A DNA stretch of 64,000 nt from Bacteroidaceae bacterium (GCA_017615125.1 JAGAAS010000029.1:124001-188000); one strand, 5' to 3'; positions 35,768-45,716 are shown, counted from the stretch's first letter. Made by a program: numbers and translations. The notes: a model not told the origin generated them from the sequence alone.

Positions 35768-36355
35768 ATGACAGAAACAACATACGAAGATCCCCAGATT
35801 ACCGAGCAACTCAAAGAGCACACGAAAGCCGTTCTTCAGTTGATAGGCGAAGATGCCCAGCGCGAAGGGCTTGCCAAGACGCCTGAACGCGTAGCTAAAG
35901 CCTTGCAGATGCTGACACGCGGATACCGCCAAGATCCTGCCGCAGTACTTCGCTCAGCTATGTTCAAGGAAGACTACCAGCAGATGGTCATCGTCCGCGA
36001 CATCGATTTCTATTCGCTCTGCGAACATCACCTACTGCCGTTTTTCGGCAAAGTGCACGTTGCCTATATTCCTAACGGCTACATCACAGGGCTGAGCAAA
36101 ATTGCGCGTGTAGTTGATATCTTCAGCCATCGGCTACAAGTACAAGAGCGCATGACGCTTCAAATCAAAGAGTGCATCCAGAAAACGCTCAATCCGCTTG
36201 GAGTTATGGTAGTTGTCGAAGCGCAACACATGTGCATGCAAATGAGAGGAGTGGAAAAGCAAAACTCTATCACCACAACTTCCGACTTCACGGGTGCTTT
36301 CAATCAGGCCAAGACGCGCGAGGAGTTCATGAACCTGATAAAGAATAAGCTTTAA
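35768..36355 (+). CDS. folE: GTP cyclohydrolase I
   Basis: The 195-residue enzyme makes dihydroneopterin triphosphate from GTP, the first step of folate and pterin synthesis. The zinc ligands are visible in [20 protein letters not shown] (Cys and His) and the later Cys in [31 protein letters not shown] is the usual conserved block. The ATG at 35768 gives MTETTYED; a 12-codon extension exists but is less likely. A terminator follows. Confidence 0.97.
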   Translation: MTETTYEDPQITEQLKEHTKAVLQLIGEDAQREGLAKTPERVAKALQMLTRGYRQDPAAVLRSAMFKEDYQQMVIVRDIDFYSLCEHHLLPFFGKVHVAYIPNGYITGLSKIARVVDIFSHRLQVQERMTLQIKECIQKTLNPLGVMVVVEAQHMCMQMRGVEKQNSITTTSDFTGAFNQAKTREEFMNLIKNKL

Positions 36356-36388
36356 AACAGAATCTTTGGCGAAAGGTTTTTATGGGAA

Positions 36389-36424
36389 GGGGACGTCTTC
36401 GGATGTCCCTTTCTCTTTCTTTTA
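36389..36424. terminator. Terminator between convergent folE and dnaG
   Basis: GGGACGTC (36390-36397), loop TTCG, GATGTCCC (36402-36409), then TTTCTCTTTCTTTT. Confidence 0.8.
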
Positions 36425-38500
36425 TCAAGAGGCAATAACTCTGTTTCCCAGCTGCTTAGCCAGCTCTCGTTTGATAGCAAGCAACTCATTGTAGTTCTCC
36501 ATAACACTTTGCATCTGCTCCGGATTGTTTCGCAGCTCGGGTGATTTCAGCTGCGACTTCACCTGCTTGATTTCCTCTTCCACAAATACCATTTTATAAT
36601 CGTTGAGCAGATGAGGAATGACTTCCTTCAGAGCCAATTCGTCCGAAGAGGATTTTCCCGGCTCCTCCTTCCCAGATGACGAATCGGATTTCGCCGAAAA
36701 AGACTGGCTCAGTTCGTATTTGTCCGTCAGCAAGTCTATTGCCAGCCCGCTAACGGCAGGATCAGCATGATTGCGGAAGAAACGGGAAGCCTCGAAGCCC
36801 TCTTCGTGAACGTGCTGCACCAGCTCCTCCGTCATCCGCTGCATCAAAGGCTCGGAAAAGGAGAGTTCGTCGTTCTTCATATCATAATAGATGCATTCGG
36901 CTACCGTCAGAGGCCTCTCCTGCCCCTGTTCGTCATCCACAACATCGATAACCCTTTCCCCGTGACGCACCATCTCGCTCATCAGGAGCAGCTCCTTTTT
37001 ATAAAGAATGCTTCCCTGAGTCTGCGCATTGAAATGAAGAGCCAATGAAGACATTTCCTCTGGCTGGGTGACATCGGCCTCAGCCGTTTTCGTCTCAGGT
37101 AAGTCCACAGGCACGTCTGAACCAGGATTTGACGCGGAAATATTTGCCTGCCGCTCCTGTTCCCTTTCGCGCGCTCGCTGCTTTTCTTCTCGTTTTGCCT
37201 TGCGGATGCTATTTACTTCGTTTACGATGATCTTTTCATCCATCTGGAGCAACTGACTGCAAATGGATATATTCGTGGAACGCGACAGTTCATCGGGAAT
37301 CACACAGATGCTGTTGACGATATCCTTAATAAGGTTCGACCTTTTGAACGGATCGTTCCCCACATCCTTCAGTAGCAGGTTTGTCTTGAAGCGGATGAAG
37401 TCCACCTCGTTGTCTTCAATGAACTGCTGGAATTCCGTCGCATTGTGCTTCTGCGCAAAGCTGTCGGGGTCATCCCCATCGGGAAGCAGCACCACTTTTA
37501 CCGCCATTCCCTCCTCGAGAAGCATGTCGATACCCCGAAGCGAGGCATGAATACCGGCGCTGTCTCCGTCGTAAATGAGCGTGATATTGTTCGTAAAGCG
37601 GTGTATCTTCCGAATCTGCCCCGTTGTGAGCGACGTGCCGCACGAAGCAACTACGTTCTCCACGCCTGCCTGATGCATCGAAACGACATCCGTATTTCCC
37701 TCCACGAGGAAGCACTTGTCGTTCTTCACGATAGCACTCTTCGCAAGCCATATTCCGTAGAGCTCTTCGCTTTTCAGATAGACCTCCGTCTGGGGAGTAT
37801 TGACATACTTGGCTGCTTTGGCTTCCTTGGTGAGAACACGCCCGCTGAACCCCACAACCTTTCCAGAAAGCGAATGAATGGGGAACATCACACGCCCGCG
37901 AAAACGGTCGAAGACATGTCCGTCGCTCTCGCTTCGGATACAAACGCCCGCGTCAACCAGATTTTCCTCCTTGTAACCCTTCGCCGAAGCTTCCTTCGCC
38001 AGAGCGTCAGAGATGTCGGGGCTATATCCGAGCTGGAACTTCTCAATAATGTCGTCGCGGAAGCCGCGCTTGCGGAAGTAGGCCAGTCCTATGCTGCGCC
38101 CCGCATCGGTGTCGCGAAGCTGGTGCTGAAACCAGTCGCGCGCGAACTGATTGATAATGAACAGGCTCTCGCGCTTGTTCTGCGACTGCCGTTCCTCGTC
38201 GGTCATCTCCTTTTCCTCAATCTGGATGCCGTATTTGTTGGCAAGCCAGCGAAGCGCCTCGGGGAACGTCATCTGCTCGTGCTCCATCAGGAAGCGCGCA
38301 GCATCGCCCGACTTGCCACATCCGAAGCACTTGAAAATTCCCCTCGCGGGATTCACGTTAAAAGAAGGCGTACGCTCGTTGTGAAAAGGGCAAAGACCGA
38401 TGTAGTTGACGCCTCGCCGGCGCAACTGTACGAATTCCGACACTACGTCAACGATCTGTGCCGTATCGAGAATCCTGTTCTTTGTGCTCTCGTCAATCAT
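36425..38500 (-). CDS. dnaG: DNA primase
   Basis: The 691-residue protein starts MIDESTKNRILDTAQIVDVV. The zinc-binding domain has CPFHNERTPSF and CFGCGKSGD; the TOPRIM core has FLVEGNTDVVSMHQAG and IYDGDSAGIHA; the C-terminal third (after residue 440) is the helicase-binding region. It makes RNA primers at the replication fork. The frame is open for 23 codons further, but the ATG at 38498-38500 gives the conserved start. Confidence 0.97.
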   Translation of the reverse strand: MIDESTKNRILDTAQIVDVVSEFVQLRRRGVNYIGLCPFHNERTPSFNVNPARGIFKCFGCGKSGDAARFLMEHEQMTFPEALRWLANKYGIQIEEKEMTDEERQSQNKRESLFIINQFARDWFQHQLRDTDAGRSIGLAYFRKRGFRDDIIEKFQLGYSPDISDALAKEASAKGYKEENLVDAGVCIRSESDGHVFDRFRGRVMFPIHSLSGKVVGFSGRVLTKEAKAAKYVNTPQTEVYLKSEELYGIWLAKSAIVKNDKCFLVEGNTDVVSMHQAGVENVVASCGTSLTTGQIRKIHRFTNNITLIYDGDSAGIHASLRGIDMLLEEGMAVKVVLLPDGDDPDSFAQKHNATEFQQFIEDNEVDFIRFKTNLLLKDVGNDPFKRSNLIKDIVNSICVIPDELSRSTNISICSQLLQMDEKIIVNEVNSIRKAKREEKQRAREREQERQANISASNPGSDVPVDLPETKTAEADVTQPEEMSSLALHFNAQTQGSILYKKELLLMSEMVRHGERVIDVVDDEQGQERPLTVAECIYYDMKNDELSFSEPLMQRMTEELVQHVHEEGFEASRFFRNHADPAVSGLAIDLLTDKYELSQSFSAKSDSSSGKEEPGKSSSDELALKEVIPHLLNDYKMVFVEEEIKQVKSQLKSPELRNNPEQMQSVMENYNELLAIKRELAKQLGNRVIAS

Positions 38501-38635
38501 CACGGCAAAAGTAATGAAAAAGGCGCAATTTTCATAGGATAATCCGAAATAATTTTCAGTTCCGCGCAAGAAATTTTTCCTTCGTGCCCAAAGACAAAAT
38601 CAGAAGCCGAAATGTATTCTCAAAAAACGAATATT

Positions 38636-38761
38636 CTTTCTTCATACAAAATTTTACTTTCTCCATAAAAATTTTTCGAGAAGGGAAAAATTTTTTTTCT
38701 TTCTTCATACGGCGAGATTCCTTCTCGAAAAATCTTTTTTCTTTCTTCAAAAAAAATCCTG
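38636..38761 (+). repeat. 21-bp CYTTCT module array, locus 3
   Basis: CTTTCTTC at 38636, CTTTCTCC at 38657, an inverted module (CGAGAAGG) over 38678, CTTTCTTC at 38699, CCTTCTCG at 38720 and CTTTCTTC at 38741: all on one 21-bp grid. The array lies between divergent dnaG and DUF5715 genes in a 373-nt gene-free spacer. Confidence 0.9.
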
Positions 38762-38833
38762 CCCAGAAAGCCTTGTGACGCACGGAAAAAACGGTAGCAA
38801 ATTTGCCCGAAAATGAATTTTCTTGCGCCTGCT

Positions 38834-38865
38834 CTTGCGGGTTTGCATAAAAAACCGTATCTTTG
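38834..38865 (+). promoter_or_regulatory. Promoter of the DUF5715 gene
   Basis: CTTG (38834-38837), 20-nt spacer, TATCTTTG (38858-38865), and the ATG 9 nt later. Confidence 0.6.
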
Positions 38866-38873
38866 CCTTCCGA

Positions 38874-39590
38874 ATGGACAACAGACTCTCAAGGAAGCAA
38901 AAAACGCTTGCTATCGCCCACACGGTAGTGATAGGCATCTTCGTCGTGTGCCTTCTCGCCTGTCTCTGGCAGGCAGTTTCCTGTCGCGGGAACAAATCCA
39001 CAGACAAGGAGGACATTTACAATCCCAACAACAAGGACCATCGGGAGCCTACGCGGAGCTACTCAAAGCTGCTCAACGACTTGCAGGAGACGCAGATTGT
39101 GGCAGCACAAAAGAACGGCATCAAGGAAGATTTTACGCGCGAAGACCTTGCCTCGGGCAAGTACGACGTTACGCGCATCGAGACTTGCAAGCGCTACGTC
39201 GTCGACAAGCTTACGCACTCTTCCCCCTATCTTGTGCCTAAGGCCGCGCGCCTTCTCGACGATATGGGAAAGGCGTTCCAGGATTCCATCTATCGACGAG
39301 GATACAATCGCAATCACCGCTTCATTGTCACAAGCGTTACACGCACACGGGAGGATGTAAAAAACCTTTCGGGCAGGAATGTCAACGCTACCGAGAACTC
39401 CTGTCATTGCTACGCTACTACTTTCGACATTACCTACACGCGTTTCGACTGCCCCGCTTCTCACGCTATTGAGGACACGAACAAACTCTACGATATCCTC
39501 ATGCAAGTGGCCTATGACTTCCGTCAAGACAAGCGTTGCTATGTAAAATGGGAGCGCAGACAGAAGTGCCTGCACATTACCGTCAGATAA
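38874..39590 (+). CDS. DUF5715-family membrane-anchored protein
   Basis: The protein from MDNRLSRKQK is 238 residues. One hydrophobic segment (residues about 12-35: VVIGIFVVCLLACLWQAV) anchors it, with the rest periplasmic. The C-terminal half has VTSVTRTREDVKNL and then NSCHCYATTFDITY, a SxHxxxxxxD arrangement like M15-type D-Ala-D-Ala peptidases. A murein-related role is therefore plausible but not shown. Family members are common in Bacteroidales. Confidence 0.75.
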   Translation: MDNRLSRKQKTLAIAHTVVIGIFVVCLLACLWQAVSCRGNKSTDKEDIYNPNNKDHREPTRSYSKLLNDLQETQIVAAQKNGIKEDFTREDLASGKYDVTRIETCKRYVVDKLTHSSPYLVPKAARLLDDMGKAFQDSIYRRGYNRNHRFIVTSVTRTREDVKNLSGRNVNATENSCHCYATTFDITYTRFDCPASHAIEDTNKLYDILMQVAYDFRQDKRCYVKWERRQKCLHITVR

Positions 39591-39630
39591 AAACGGCTCC
39601 TTCTCTACTCAACCCGACAGAAGAAGAAGC

Positions 39631-39807
39631 CTACTCTTCCAGCAGTTTCTTTACCTCCTCGTCGGTTTTGTAAAGCGTATCCTTGCAGAACTTTATCAGC
39701 TCCTGCGCCTTCTTCATCTGCGATGTCAGTTCATCGATGTCCAGCTCGCCGTTCTCAATCTTTGTGACAATCTCGTCGAGCTGCTTCATTGCCTCTTCGT
39801 ATTTCAT
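39631..39807 (-). CDS. xseB: Exodeoxyribonuclease VII small subunit
   Basis: A 58-codon gene starting MKYEEAMKQLDEIVTKIENG, with the standard XseB helical pattern (GELDIDELTSQMKKAQEL) and ending KKLLEE. XseB binds the large subunit XseA to form the exonuclease that degrades single-stranded DNA to oligonucleotides. Its ATG begins 1 nt after the xseA stop on the minus strand. Third gene of mnmA-xseA-xseB. Confidence 0.95.
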   Translation of the reverse strand: MKYEEAMKQLDEIVTKIENGELDIDELTSQMKKAQELIKFCKDTLYKTDEEVKKLLEE

Positions 39808-39808
39808 A

Positions 39809-41059
39809 TCAATCTTCTTTATCCGTTTTCAAAATCACCTTGCTCTGCACCGAGCCCAAAGCAAGTCGCGTGCTGAGGATATCGCCCTCGCGTATCTCGG
39901 AAGCATCGCGCAGGACCTTTCCGTTTAGAAGCGTGATGCTATACCCGCGTCGGAGAATGTTCTCGGGAGCCGCGCCTGCCAGCACTTTTTCCACAAGGGC
40001 GACTTTATGTCTCTGCTCCGAGAGGAAGGCTCCCGCTCCTGTCGACATCCTCTGTCGTAGGCGTTCCAGAAGATGCTCCTCCCGCGCCTTACTCAGCGCA
40101 TACGCTGAAGGGATACGCTGCGACAGATATTGCAGGCGCTGATTCTCGCGGGAAATCTTCTCGCGAATGCCGCTACTAATTGCGGCAATATACTCGTCCA
40201 AGCACATCGCCGTCGTCATCGCCGCGTCTATCAGGAACGAGGCTGCTGCCGTAGGTGTTTTCACCCGCGTGTGGGCAACAGCATCCACTACCGTATCGTC
40301 TCTCTCGTGCCCGATACCCGTAATGATGGGCAGCGGGAACTGCGCGCAGTTGGAAGCAAGCGCATAGGTGTCGAAGCCAGCCAAGTCGCTCGTGGCTCCT
40401 CCGCCTCTTATTATTACTACGACATCCCAGCATCCTTCGCTAGAAGCAATAGCGTCGAGCGCCGCGATAATGGATTCTTCCACCTTGTCTCCCTGCATCA
40501 CAGCGGGGAAAAGGCGCGTGTAGAAAACGAGCCCGTAGGTGTTGTTATGCAACTGGTTGCAGAAATCGCCGTAGCCTGCGGCAGTCTCCGAGGAAATGAT
40601 GGCTACCCGCTGAGGAAGCAAGGGCATCGGGAGCTCCTTGTTCATAGTGAGCGTGCCCTCCTCCTCCAGTTGCCGCAGAATCTCCCTTCTCCTGCGGGCC
40701 ATATCCCCCAGCGTATAGGTAGGGTCTATATCCTGCACGAGAAACGACATCCCGTAGAGTTCGTGGAACTGTACCGTCACGAGCAGCTGCACGCTGATGC
40801 CCGCAACGAAGGCCTGCCCCGTCTCCTGCTCGAAGTATCCTTTTATTATCGGTAGCCGATTGGCCCAAACTGTAGCGCGTGCTTTCGCAAGGAGGCTGTT
40901 GTTCTTCTCGTTCTTCTGCACCAGCTCGATGTAGCAATGCCCCGCTGCGTTGACATTCACGCTGCTCATCTCTGCGCGCACCCAGTACTCCTCGTTTAGC
41001 TGCCCCTCGACAACTTTGCGTACTTTGCTGTTTAGCTCGTATAGACTGAATACTTCCAT
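39809..41059 (-). CDS. xseA: Exodeoxyribonuclease VII large subunit
   Basis: The 416-residue protein starts MEVFSLYELNSKVRKVVEG, with the N-terminal OB fold (residues about 1-100) and the catalytic region containing VVVIIRGGGATSDLAGFD and PIITGIGHERDDTVVDAVAHTRVKTPTAAA, diagnostic for XseA. Acts with XseB in DNA repair. It lies 19 nt after mnmA and 1 nt before xseB. Confidence 0.97.
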   Translation of the reverse strand: MEVFSLYELNSKVRKVVEGQLNEEYWVRAEMSSVNVNAAGHCYIELVQKNEKNNSLLAKARATVWANRLPIIKGYFEQETGQAFVAGISVQLLVTVQFHELYGMSFLVQDIDPTYTLGDMARRRREILRQLEEEGTLTMNKELPMPLLPQRVAIISSETAAGYGDFCNQLHNNTYGLVFYTRLFPAVMQGDKVEESIIAALDAIASSEGCWDVVVIIRGGGATSDLAGFDTYALASNCAQFPLPIITGIGHERDDTVVDAVAHTRVKTPTAAASFLIDAAMTTAMCLDEYIAAISSGIREKISRENQRLQYLSQRIPSAYALSKAREEHLLERLRQRMSTGAGAFLSEQRHKVALVEKVLAGAAPENILRRGYSITLLNGKVLRDASEIREGDILSTRLALGSVQSKVILKTDKED

Positions 41060-41078
41060 CGATAATGTCTTTTCGTTT

Positions 41079-42197
41079 CTATTGCTTCAGGCCTTCATGC
41101 TCCACGTATTGTCCTAATCCCTTCTGCGAAGCGATGAAAGCGCCTCCCACGAGGGTTTCTCCCCGATAAAACACCGCTGACTGCCCGGGAGTGACGCCTG
41201 AGGCTTCTCCCAGGAAATGAACCAACGAGAGCCCGGGGGCTACCTCCTTCATCAGCTCGCACGGAATGGGCTTGCTGCGGTAACGTATCCTCACCGTCAG
41301 GGGAGCCTTCTCGCTGCCGTTATCAAGACGAAAGATATCTTCGGGCGTGCCCTCAACCAGCATGTATTCCGTCCTGAGGTCTTGCTCTTCGCCCAGCACC
41401 ACCGTGTTTTTGTCTGCGTTAATGCGGAGAACGAAAGCGGGCTTGCCCAGAGCAATGCCCAGCCCCTTGCGCTGACCTATCGTGTAGAAGGGAAATCCCT
41501 GATGCGTACCCAGCACTCGGCCTTCCTTGTCGACAAACTTCCCTTCGCCGACAGCGGAGTCAATGTCGGGGCGTTGTGCGCGGAGGAAACTGCGGTAATC
41601 CTTCTCGATGAAGCATACTTCCATACTCTCCCCCTCGCGAGCCTTTGCCGTGAAGCCTTTCTTCTCCAGATAGGCTCGGACATCCTTTTTCGTCCATTCG
41701 CCCAGAGGAAACAGGCAGCGCGCAAGCACCTCCTGCGGCAAGCGCCAGAGGAAGTAGCTCTGATCCTTCGTGACATCCGCTCCGCAGACGATGCGCCAGA
41801 TGCCGTTATCCTCGGAGAGCCGCACGTAGTGCCCTGTGGCAATGTGCTCGCAGCCAAGCCTGTCGGCCCAGTCGAGGAGTAAGCGGAACTTGAAGAGCGG
41901 GTTGCACACCACGCACGGATTGGGCGTGCGCCCTTTCAGGTACTCCCCGCAGAAATAGTCAACCACCCTCTCGCGGAACATTTCCCGCCCGTCAGCCACA
42001 TGATGCTCGATGCCTAGGAAGAGGGCACACTCGCGAGCCTCGACAACGCTGAGCGGCTCGTCGCCCGTCATCTGCGAGGGGACGTCAAACATGCGCATCG
42101 TAAGTCCAACGACTTCGAAGCCCTGTTCCTGCAGCAGCATGCACGTTGCCGTGCTGTCGATGCCGCCGCTCATTCCTACCAACACTTTTCTTTTCAT
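41079..42197 (-). CDS. mnmA: tRNA-specific 2-thiouridylase MnmA
   Basis: The 372-residue enzyme makes 2-thiouridine at the wobble position of tRNA Lys, Glu and Gln. The PP-loop is GMSGGIDST near residue 8; the catalytic cysteines lie in [13 protein letters not shown] and MEVCFIEKD. The ATG at 42197 is preferred to the one at 42212 because a minus-strand -7 box (complement of 42214-42221, TACCTTTG) lies so close that the longer start would be nearly leaderless. Confidence 0.95.
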   Translation of the reverse strand: MKRKVLVGMSGGIDSTATCMLLQEQGFEVVGLTMRMFDVPSQMTGDEPLSVVEARECALFLGIEHHVADGREMFRERVVDYFCGEYLKGRTPNPCVVCNPLFKFRLLLDWADRLGCEHIATGHYVRLSEDNGIWRIVCGADVTKDQSYFLWRLPQEVLARCLFPLGEWTKKDVRAYLEKKGFTAKAREGESMEVCFIEKDYRSFLRAQRPDIDSAVGEGKFVDKEGRVLGTHQGFPFYTIGQRKGLGIALGKPAFVLRINADKNTVVLGEEQDLRTEYMLVEGTPEDIFRLDNGSEKAPLTVRIRYRSKPIPCELMKEVAPGLSLVHFLGEASGVTPGQSAVFYRGETLVGGAFIASQKGLGQYVEHEGLKQ

Positions 42198-42251
42198 CTT
42201 GCGAGTGTTCATGCAAAGGTAATCCTTTTTCTTTATTCTTGAAAGTTTTTT

Positions 42252-42335
42252 CCTTCTCGAAAAAAATTTTTTCTTTCTACATCTCGCCGGCTTCTTTCTT
42301 CATACGGCGAGATTCCTTCTCCATAATTTTTTCCC
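42252..42335 (+). repeat. 21-bp CYTTCT module array, locus 4
   Basis: CCTTCTCG, CTTTCTAC, CTTTCTTC and CCTTCTCC start at 42252, 42273, 42294 and 42315, exact 21-bp spacing. Linkers ATCTCGCCGGC and ATACGGCGAGA are partly complementary to each other. Between the divergent mnmA and MATE genes. Confidence 0.9.
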
Positions 42336-42409
42336 CTCCTTGCACGATGTTTTTCGCCCGGAAGAAAATTTTCCTTCGTGCAGTCGTCTCGCAAAACGAC
42401 GAAAATTAC

Positions 42410-42417
42410 TACCTTTG
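42410..42417 (+). promoter_or_regulatory. -7 box of the MATE gene
   Basis: TACCTTTG, 42 nt before the ATG. The leader holds a small hairpin CCCC-TTCG-GGGG followed by A residues. Confidence 0.5.
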
Positions 42418-42459
42418 CACCCAAACAAGCCCCCTTCGGGGAAAAAAGACCTGAGGACA

Positions 42460-43848
42460 ATGTCAGAGAAACATATACCCACCGAGCTCGGCACCGAGAA
42501 AATCAGCAAGTTGCTGAAGAAATACGCTATCCCCTCCATCGTGGCGATGATTGCCTCGTCGATATACAACATCGTCGACAGCGCCTACATCGGGCACGGA
42601 ATCGGGCCTATGGCCCTGAGCGGCTTGGCGCCCACGTTCCCGCTGATGAACATCTCTGCAGCCTTCGGGGCGATGGTAGGCGTGGGAGCATCGACAATGA
42701 TCTCGGTACGCTTGGGGCAGAAAAACTACGAGTCGGCGCAGCGCTTCCTGGGCAACGCCTTCGTGCTCAACATCTTGGTTGGCATCATCATCGCCGTCGT
42801 CACCCTCTCGTTCCTCAACCCTATCCTCCTCTTCTTCGGAGCTTCGGAAAACACGCTGCAGTTTGCCCGCGAATACATGTTCTGGATACTTCTCGGCAAC
42901 GTTATCACGCATCTGTACTTCGGCTTTAACGCCATTCTGCGGAGCACAGGGCATCCCGACGTCGCGATGAAAGCCACCATCCTGACGGTTGTCGTCAACT
43001 GCATCTTGGATCCGATTTTCATCTTCCATTGGGGACTTAACCTAGGCATTAAAGGCGCCGCTATCGCCACTATTCTCAGCCAGAGCATCTCCCTCTGCTG
43101 GCAGCTGCGCGTGCTGACTGACAAGCGCGAGCTCCTTCACCTCCATCGGGGCATCTACCGTCTTGAAGGGCGCATCGTAAAGGAGATTCTCTCCATCGGC
43201 ATCTCCCCGTGCCTCATGAACCTCGCTGCCTGCATCGTCGTTATCTTCGTGAACCGCGCCCTTCTTACCTACGGCGACGACTATGCTGTGGGCGCCTTCA
43301 GCGTTATCCACAAGGTGACGTTCGTCTTCGCCACACTCGTGTTCGGCATGAATCAAGGCATGCAGCCTATCGCGGGATACAACTACGGAGCGCAGCGCTA
43401 CGACAGGGTGATGGGCGTGCTGAGGCTGACTCTCCTGTGGGCGACAGCGGCAATGACGCTCGGATGGATTGTCTGCGAGTTCCTGCCGCGCTATGCCGCC
43501 CTCATCTTCACTACCGACGAGCAGATGCTCACGGAAATCGTCCGAGGCATGCGCATCAACGCCCTCGTCTTCCCCCTTATCGGCTCACAGATGGTTATAG
43601 GCAACTTCTTCCAGGCTATTGCCAAGCCTTGGACGTCTATTTTCCTCTCCCTCTCGCGGCAGTTCCTGTTCCTGCTTCCGTTCCTCCTCTGGTTCCCGAC
43701 ATTCTGGAAGCCAGCCCTCAACGGAGTCTGGTACGCGCTCCCCGCTTCCGACCTTGTCTCGTGCATCACGGGCTTCATCCTGCTGGCTCGTCAGATGAGA
43801 ATATTCAGAAAGCACGTCAACAGCAACCCCGTAACCCCTGCGGCATAA
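42460..43848 (+). CDS. MATE-family efflux transporter
   Basis: The 462-residue protein from MSEKHIPTELG has about twelve transmembrane helices arranged as two bundles. MATE features include the conserved N-terminal IVDSAYIGHGIG near residue 43 and GMNQGMQPIAGYNYGAQ at the start of the second half. These transporters export cationic drugs or metabolites using ion gradients. The frame is open for 40 codons upstream, but that part overlaps the promoter. No specific substrate can be inferred. Confidence 0.93.
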   Translation: MSEKHIPTELGTEKISKLLKKYAIPSIVAMIASSIYNIVDSAYIGHGIGPMALSGLAPTFPLMNISAAFGAMVGVGASTMISVRLGQKNYESAQRFLGNAFVLNILVGIIIAVVTLSFLNPILLFFGASENTLQFAREYMFWILLGNVITHLYFGFNAILRSTGHPDVAMKATILTVVVNCILDPIFIFHWGLNLGIKGAAIATILSQSISLCWQLRVLTDKRELLHLHRGIYRLEGRIVKEILSIGISPCLMNLAACIVVIFVNRALLTYGDDYAVGAFSVIHKVTFVFATLVFGMNQGMQPIAGYNYGAQRYDRVMGVLRLTLLWATAAMTLGWIVCEFLPRYAALIFTTDEQMLTEIVRGMRINALVFPLIGSQMVIGNFFQAIAKPWTSIFLSLSRQFLFLLPFLLWFPTFWKPALNGVWYALPASDLVSCITGFILLARQMRIFRKHVNSNPVTPAA

Positions 43849-43929
43849 CCCATCCACACTTCCCAAATAATAAGTTAACCTAAGAGATACAACCACATCC
43901 TCTCCATATTTATAATAAAGGACATCTTC

Positions 43930-44541
43930 ATGAAAAACCTCATCATCACCATCGGACGCCAGCTGGGCAGCGGAGGACGCTCCGTAGGCAAGCTCCTTGC
44001 CGAGCATTACGGCATCAGCCTCTACGACAAGGCGCTCATCAATCTTGCTGCCGAGCAGAGCGGGCTCGGGAAAGAATTCTTCACGAATGCCGACGAGCAT
44101 GTCTCGCGCTCATCGCTACGCTCGCTCATTACCAGCAGGGGACTCGTCTCCAGCCATTCCAACAGCCCTCTCTCCAACGATGCCCTTTTTCAGGTGCAGA
44201 GCGACGTTATCCGCGAGCTTGCAAGCAAGGAGTCGTGCATCATCCTGGGACGTTGCGCCGACTATATCCTGCGCGACAATCCCGGGCTCATAAGCATCTT
44301 CCTCTCTGCCGACAAGGAAGACCGCCTGAAACGTATTGCCGAGCACGACAACATCAGCATCGAGAAGGCGCGCACTCTTATGGAGCAAGGCGACAAGAAG
44401 CGCGCTACCTATTATAATTACTATACCGACGGCGTTTGGGGAAGTGCTTCCACGTATCATCTTTGCATCAACACCAGCGTGCTGGGCATCAAGGGAACAA
44501 CGCAGTTCCTCATCCAGTATATCGACTCGCGTAACAAGTAA
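43930..44541 (+). CDS. Cytidylate-kinase-like protein
   Basis: The 203-residue protein begins MKNLIITIGRQLGSGGRSVG, a P-loop-like nucleotide-binding start, and matches the cytidylate-kinase-like family (IILGRCADYIL, then FLSADKEDRLKRI and a tyrosine-rich YYNYYTDGVWG). Members resemble CMP kinase but often lie beside transporters and are not the housekeeping enzyme; the substrate is uncertain. It is 81 nt after the MATE gene and 23 nt before a phosphoesterase gene. Confidence 0.85.
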   Translation: MKNLIITIGRQLGSGGRSVGKLLAEHYGISLYDKALINLAAEQSGLGKEFFTNADEHVSRSSLRSLITSRGLVSSHSNSPLSNDALFQVQSDVIRELASKESCIILGRCADYILRDNPGLISIFLSADKEDRLKRIAEHDNISIEKARTLMEQGDKKRATYYNYYTDGVWGSASTYHLCINTSVLGIKGTTQFLIQYIDSRNK

Positions 44542-44564
44542 TCCCAAACGCCCCGCCTTCCAAT

Positions 44565-45068
44565 ATGAAGCGCATAGGTTTAATCAGCGACACGCATGCC
44601 TACTGGGACGAGCGCTACGCCCAGTATTTTCGCGACTGCGATGAGGTCTGGCATGCTGGCGACATCGGCTCCCTGGAGGTTGCCGAGAAGTTTGAAGCCT
44701 TGCCCGTCACGTTTCGTGCCGTATACGGCAACATTGACGGCTACGACATCCGCCTACGCTATCCCGAGATAAGACGCTTCACCGTCGAGGGTGTCGAAGT
44801 GCTGCTCAAGCACATCGGAGGCTATCCCGGCAAGTACGACGCCTCCGTGCGCGGCTTGCTTTTCACGCAGCCTCCCAAGCTTTTCGTCTGCGGGCACAGC
44901 CACATCCTGCGCGTCAAATTCGATCCTACGCTCGACATGCTCCACATCAATCCCGGCGCAGCAGGCGTCTACGGCATCCAAGCTGTGCGCACCCTTATCC
45001 GCTTCAATATCGACAAGAGCGACATCAAAGATCTTGAAGTCATCGAGCTGGGAAACAGGAAAAGCTGA
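44565..45068 (+). CDS. YfcE/MJ0936-type metallophosphoesterase
   Basis: The 167-residue protein has the metallophosphoesterase motifs in order: SDTHAYWD (residues 8-15), HAGDIGS near 35, GNIDG near 55 and CGHSH near 110, with HINPGAAG after it. Small enzymes of this group hydrolyse phosphodiesters in vitro; the natural substrate is generally unknown. Cytoplasmic. It is probably co-transcribed with the cytidylate-kinase-like gene. Confidence 0.92.
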   Translation: MKRIGLISDTHAYWDERYAQYFRDCDEVWHAGDIGSLEVAEKFEALPVTFRAVYGNIDGYDIRLRYPEIRRFTVEGVEVLLKHIGGYPGKYDASVRGLLFTQPPKLFVCGHSHILRVKFDPTLDMLHINPGAAGVYGIQAVRTLIRFNIDKSDIKDLEVIELGNRKS

Positions 45069-45211
45069 TTTCTCTTCCTTCTCATTACGGCGTTTTTGAA
45101 AAATAACTTTTTTTCAGAAACCGTCTTTAAACTTTTCCTTCGTACACGAGTCTTAAGTATGTCGTGATTATGCTGAACGACTTGTTTAACCCCTTAAATA
45201 TCTACAACGTT

Positions 45212-45616
45212 ATGAAGAAAATTCTTTTAGCCCTTGTAGCAATGACATTGACTCTTGGAGTCTATGCACAAGGCCCGCAGCGCGGGGAACGCCGTGAGTT
45301 CAAACCTGAAGAGATGGCTACCCGCCAAGCTCAGCGCATCAAGGAAGCTTGCAACGTCAGCGACAAGCAGTACGAGCAGCTCTACAACCTGTTCATCGAG
45401 CAGGGAAAGGCTATGCAGAAGCAAATGCAGGCTGGCGAAGGCCAGAGAATGAGCCGCGAAGAGATGCAGAAACAGTTTGCAGAACGCGAAAAAGCCATCA
45501 AGGCTATCCTTACCGAAGAGCAGTGGACTGCTTACGAGAAAATGCAGCAGGAACAGCGCCAGCGTCGCGGCGGTGGCCCGGGACGACAAGGTGGACAGCG
45601 CCCTCCGCGTCAGTAA
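45212..45616 (+). CDS. Small periplasmic protein, DUF4890/Spy-like
   Basis: The 134-residue protein has a signal peptide (MKKILLALVAMTLTLGVYAQ) and a charged helical body with Gln/Glu/Met-rich helices (MATRQAQRIKEACNVSDKQ, ILTEEQWTAYEKMQQE) and a basic, Gly/Pro-rich tail (RRGGGPGRQGG). This is the make-up of DUF4890 and of Spy/CpxP-type chaperone-like proteins. Role in envelope stress is inference. The ATG at 45212 is set by the signal peptide. Strong terminator downstream. Confidence 0.8.
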   Translation: MKKILLALVAMTLTLGVYAQGPQRGERREFKPEEMATRQAQRIKEACNVSDKQYEQLYNLFIEQGKAMQKQMQAGEGQRMSREEMQKQFAEREKAIKAILTEEQWTAYEKMQQEQRQRRGGGPGRQGGQRPPRQ

Positions 45617-45623
45617 GAAATCA

Positions 45624-45669
45624 GAAGAACGCACTCAGCCGAACAAGCGAGTGCGTTCTTCTCTTTTTT
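45624..45669 (+). terminator. Strong intrinsic terminator
   Basis: GAAGAACGCACTC (45624-45636) pairs perfectly with GAGTGCGTTCTTC (45649-45661), then TCTTTTTT. Confidence 0.9.
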
Positions 45670-45716
45670 ATCGGAACAAGAATCTGCCTATGCGTTTTCC
45701 ATAAGCAGATTTCTTT

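Noticed and set aside
37445-38542. 365-codon plus-strand frame
   Set aside because: Antisense of dnaG; no recognisable domain.
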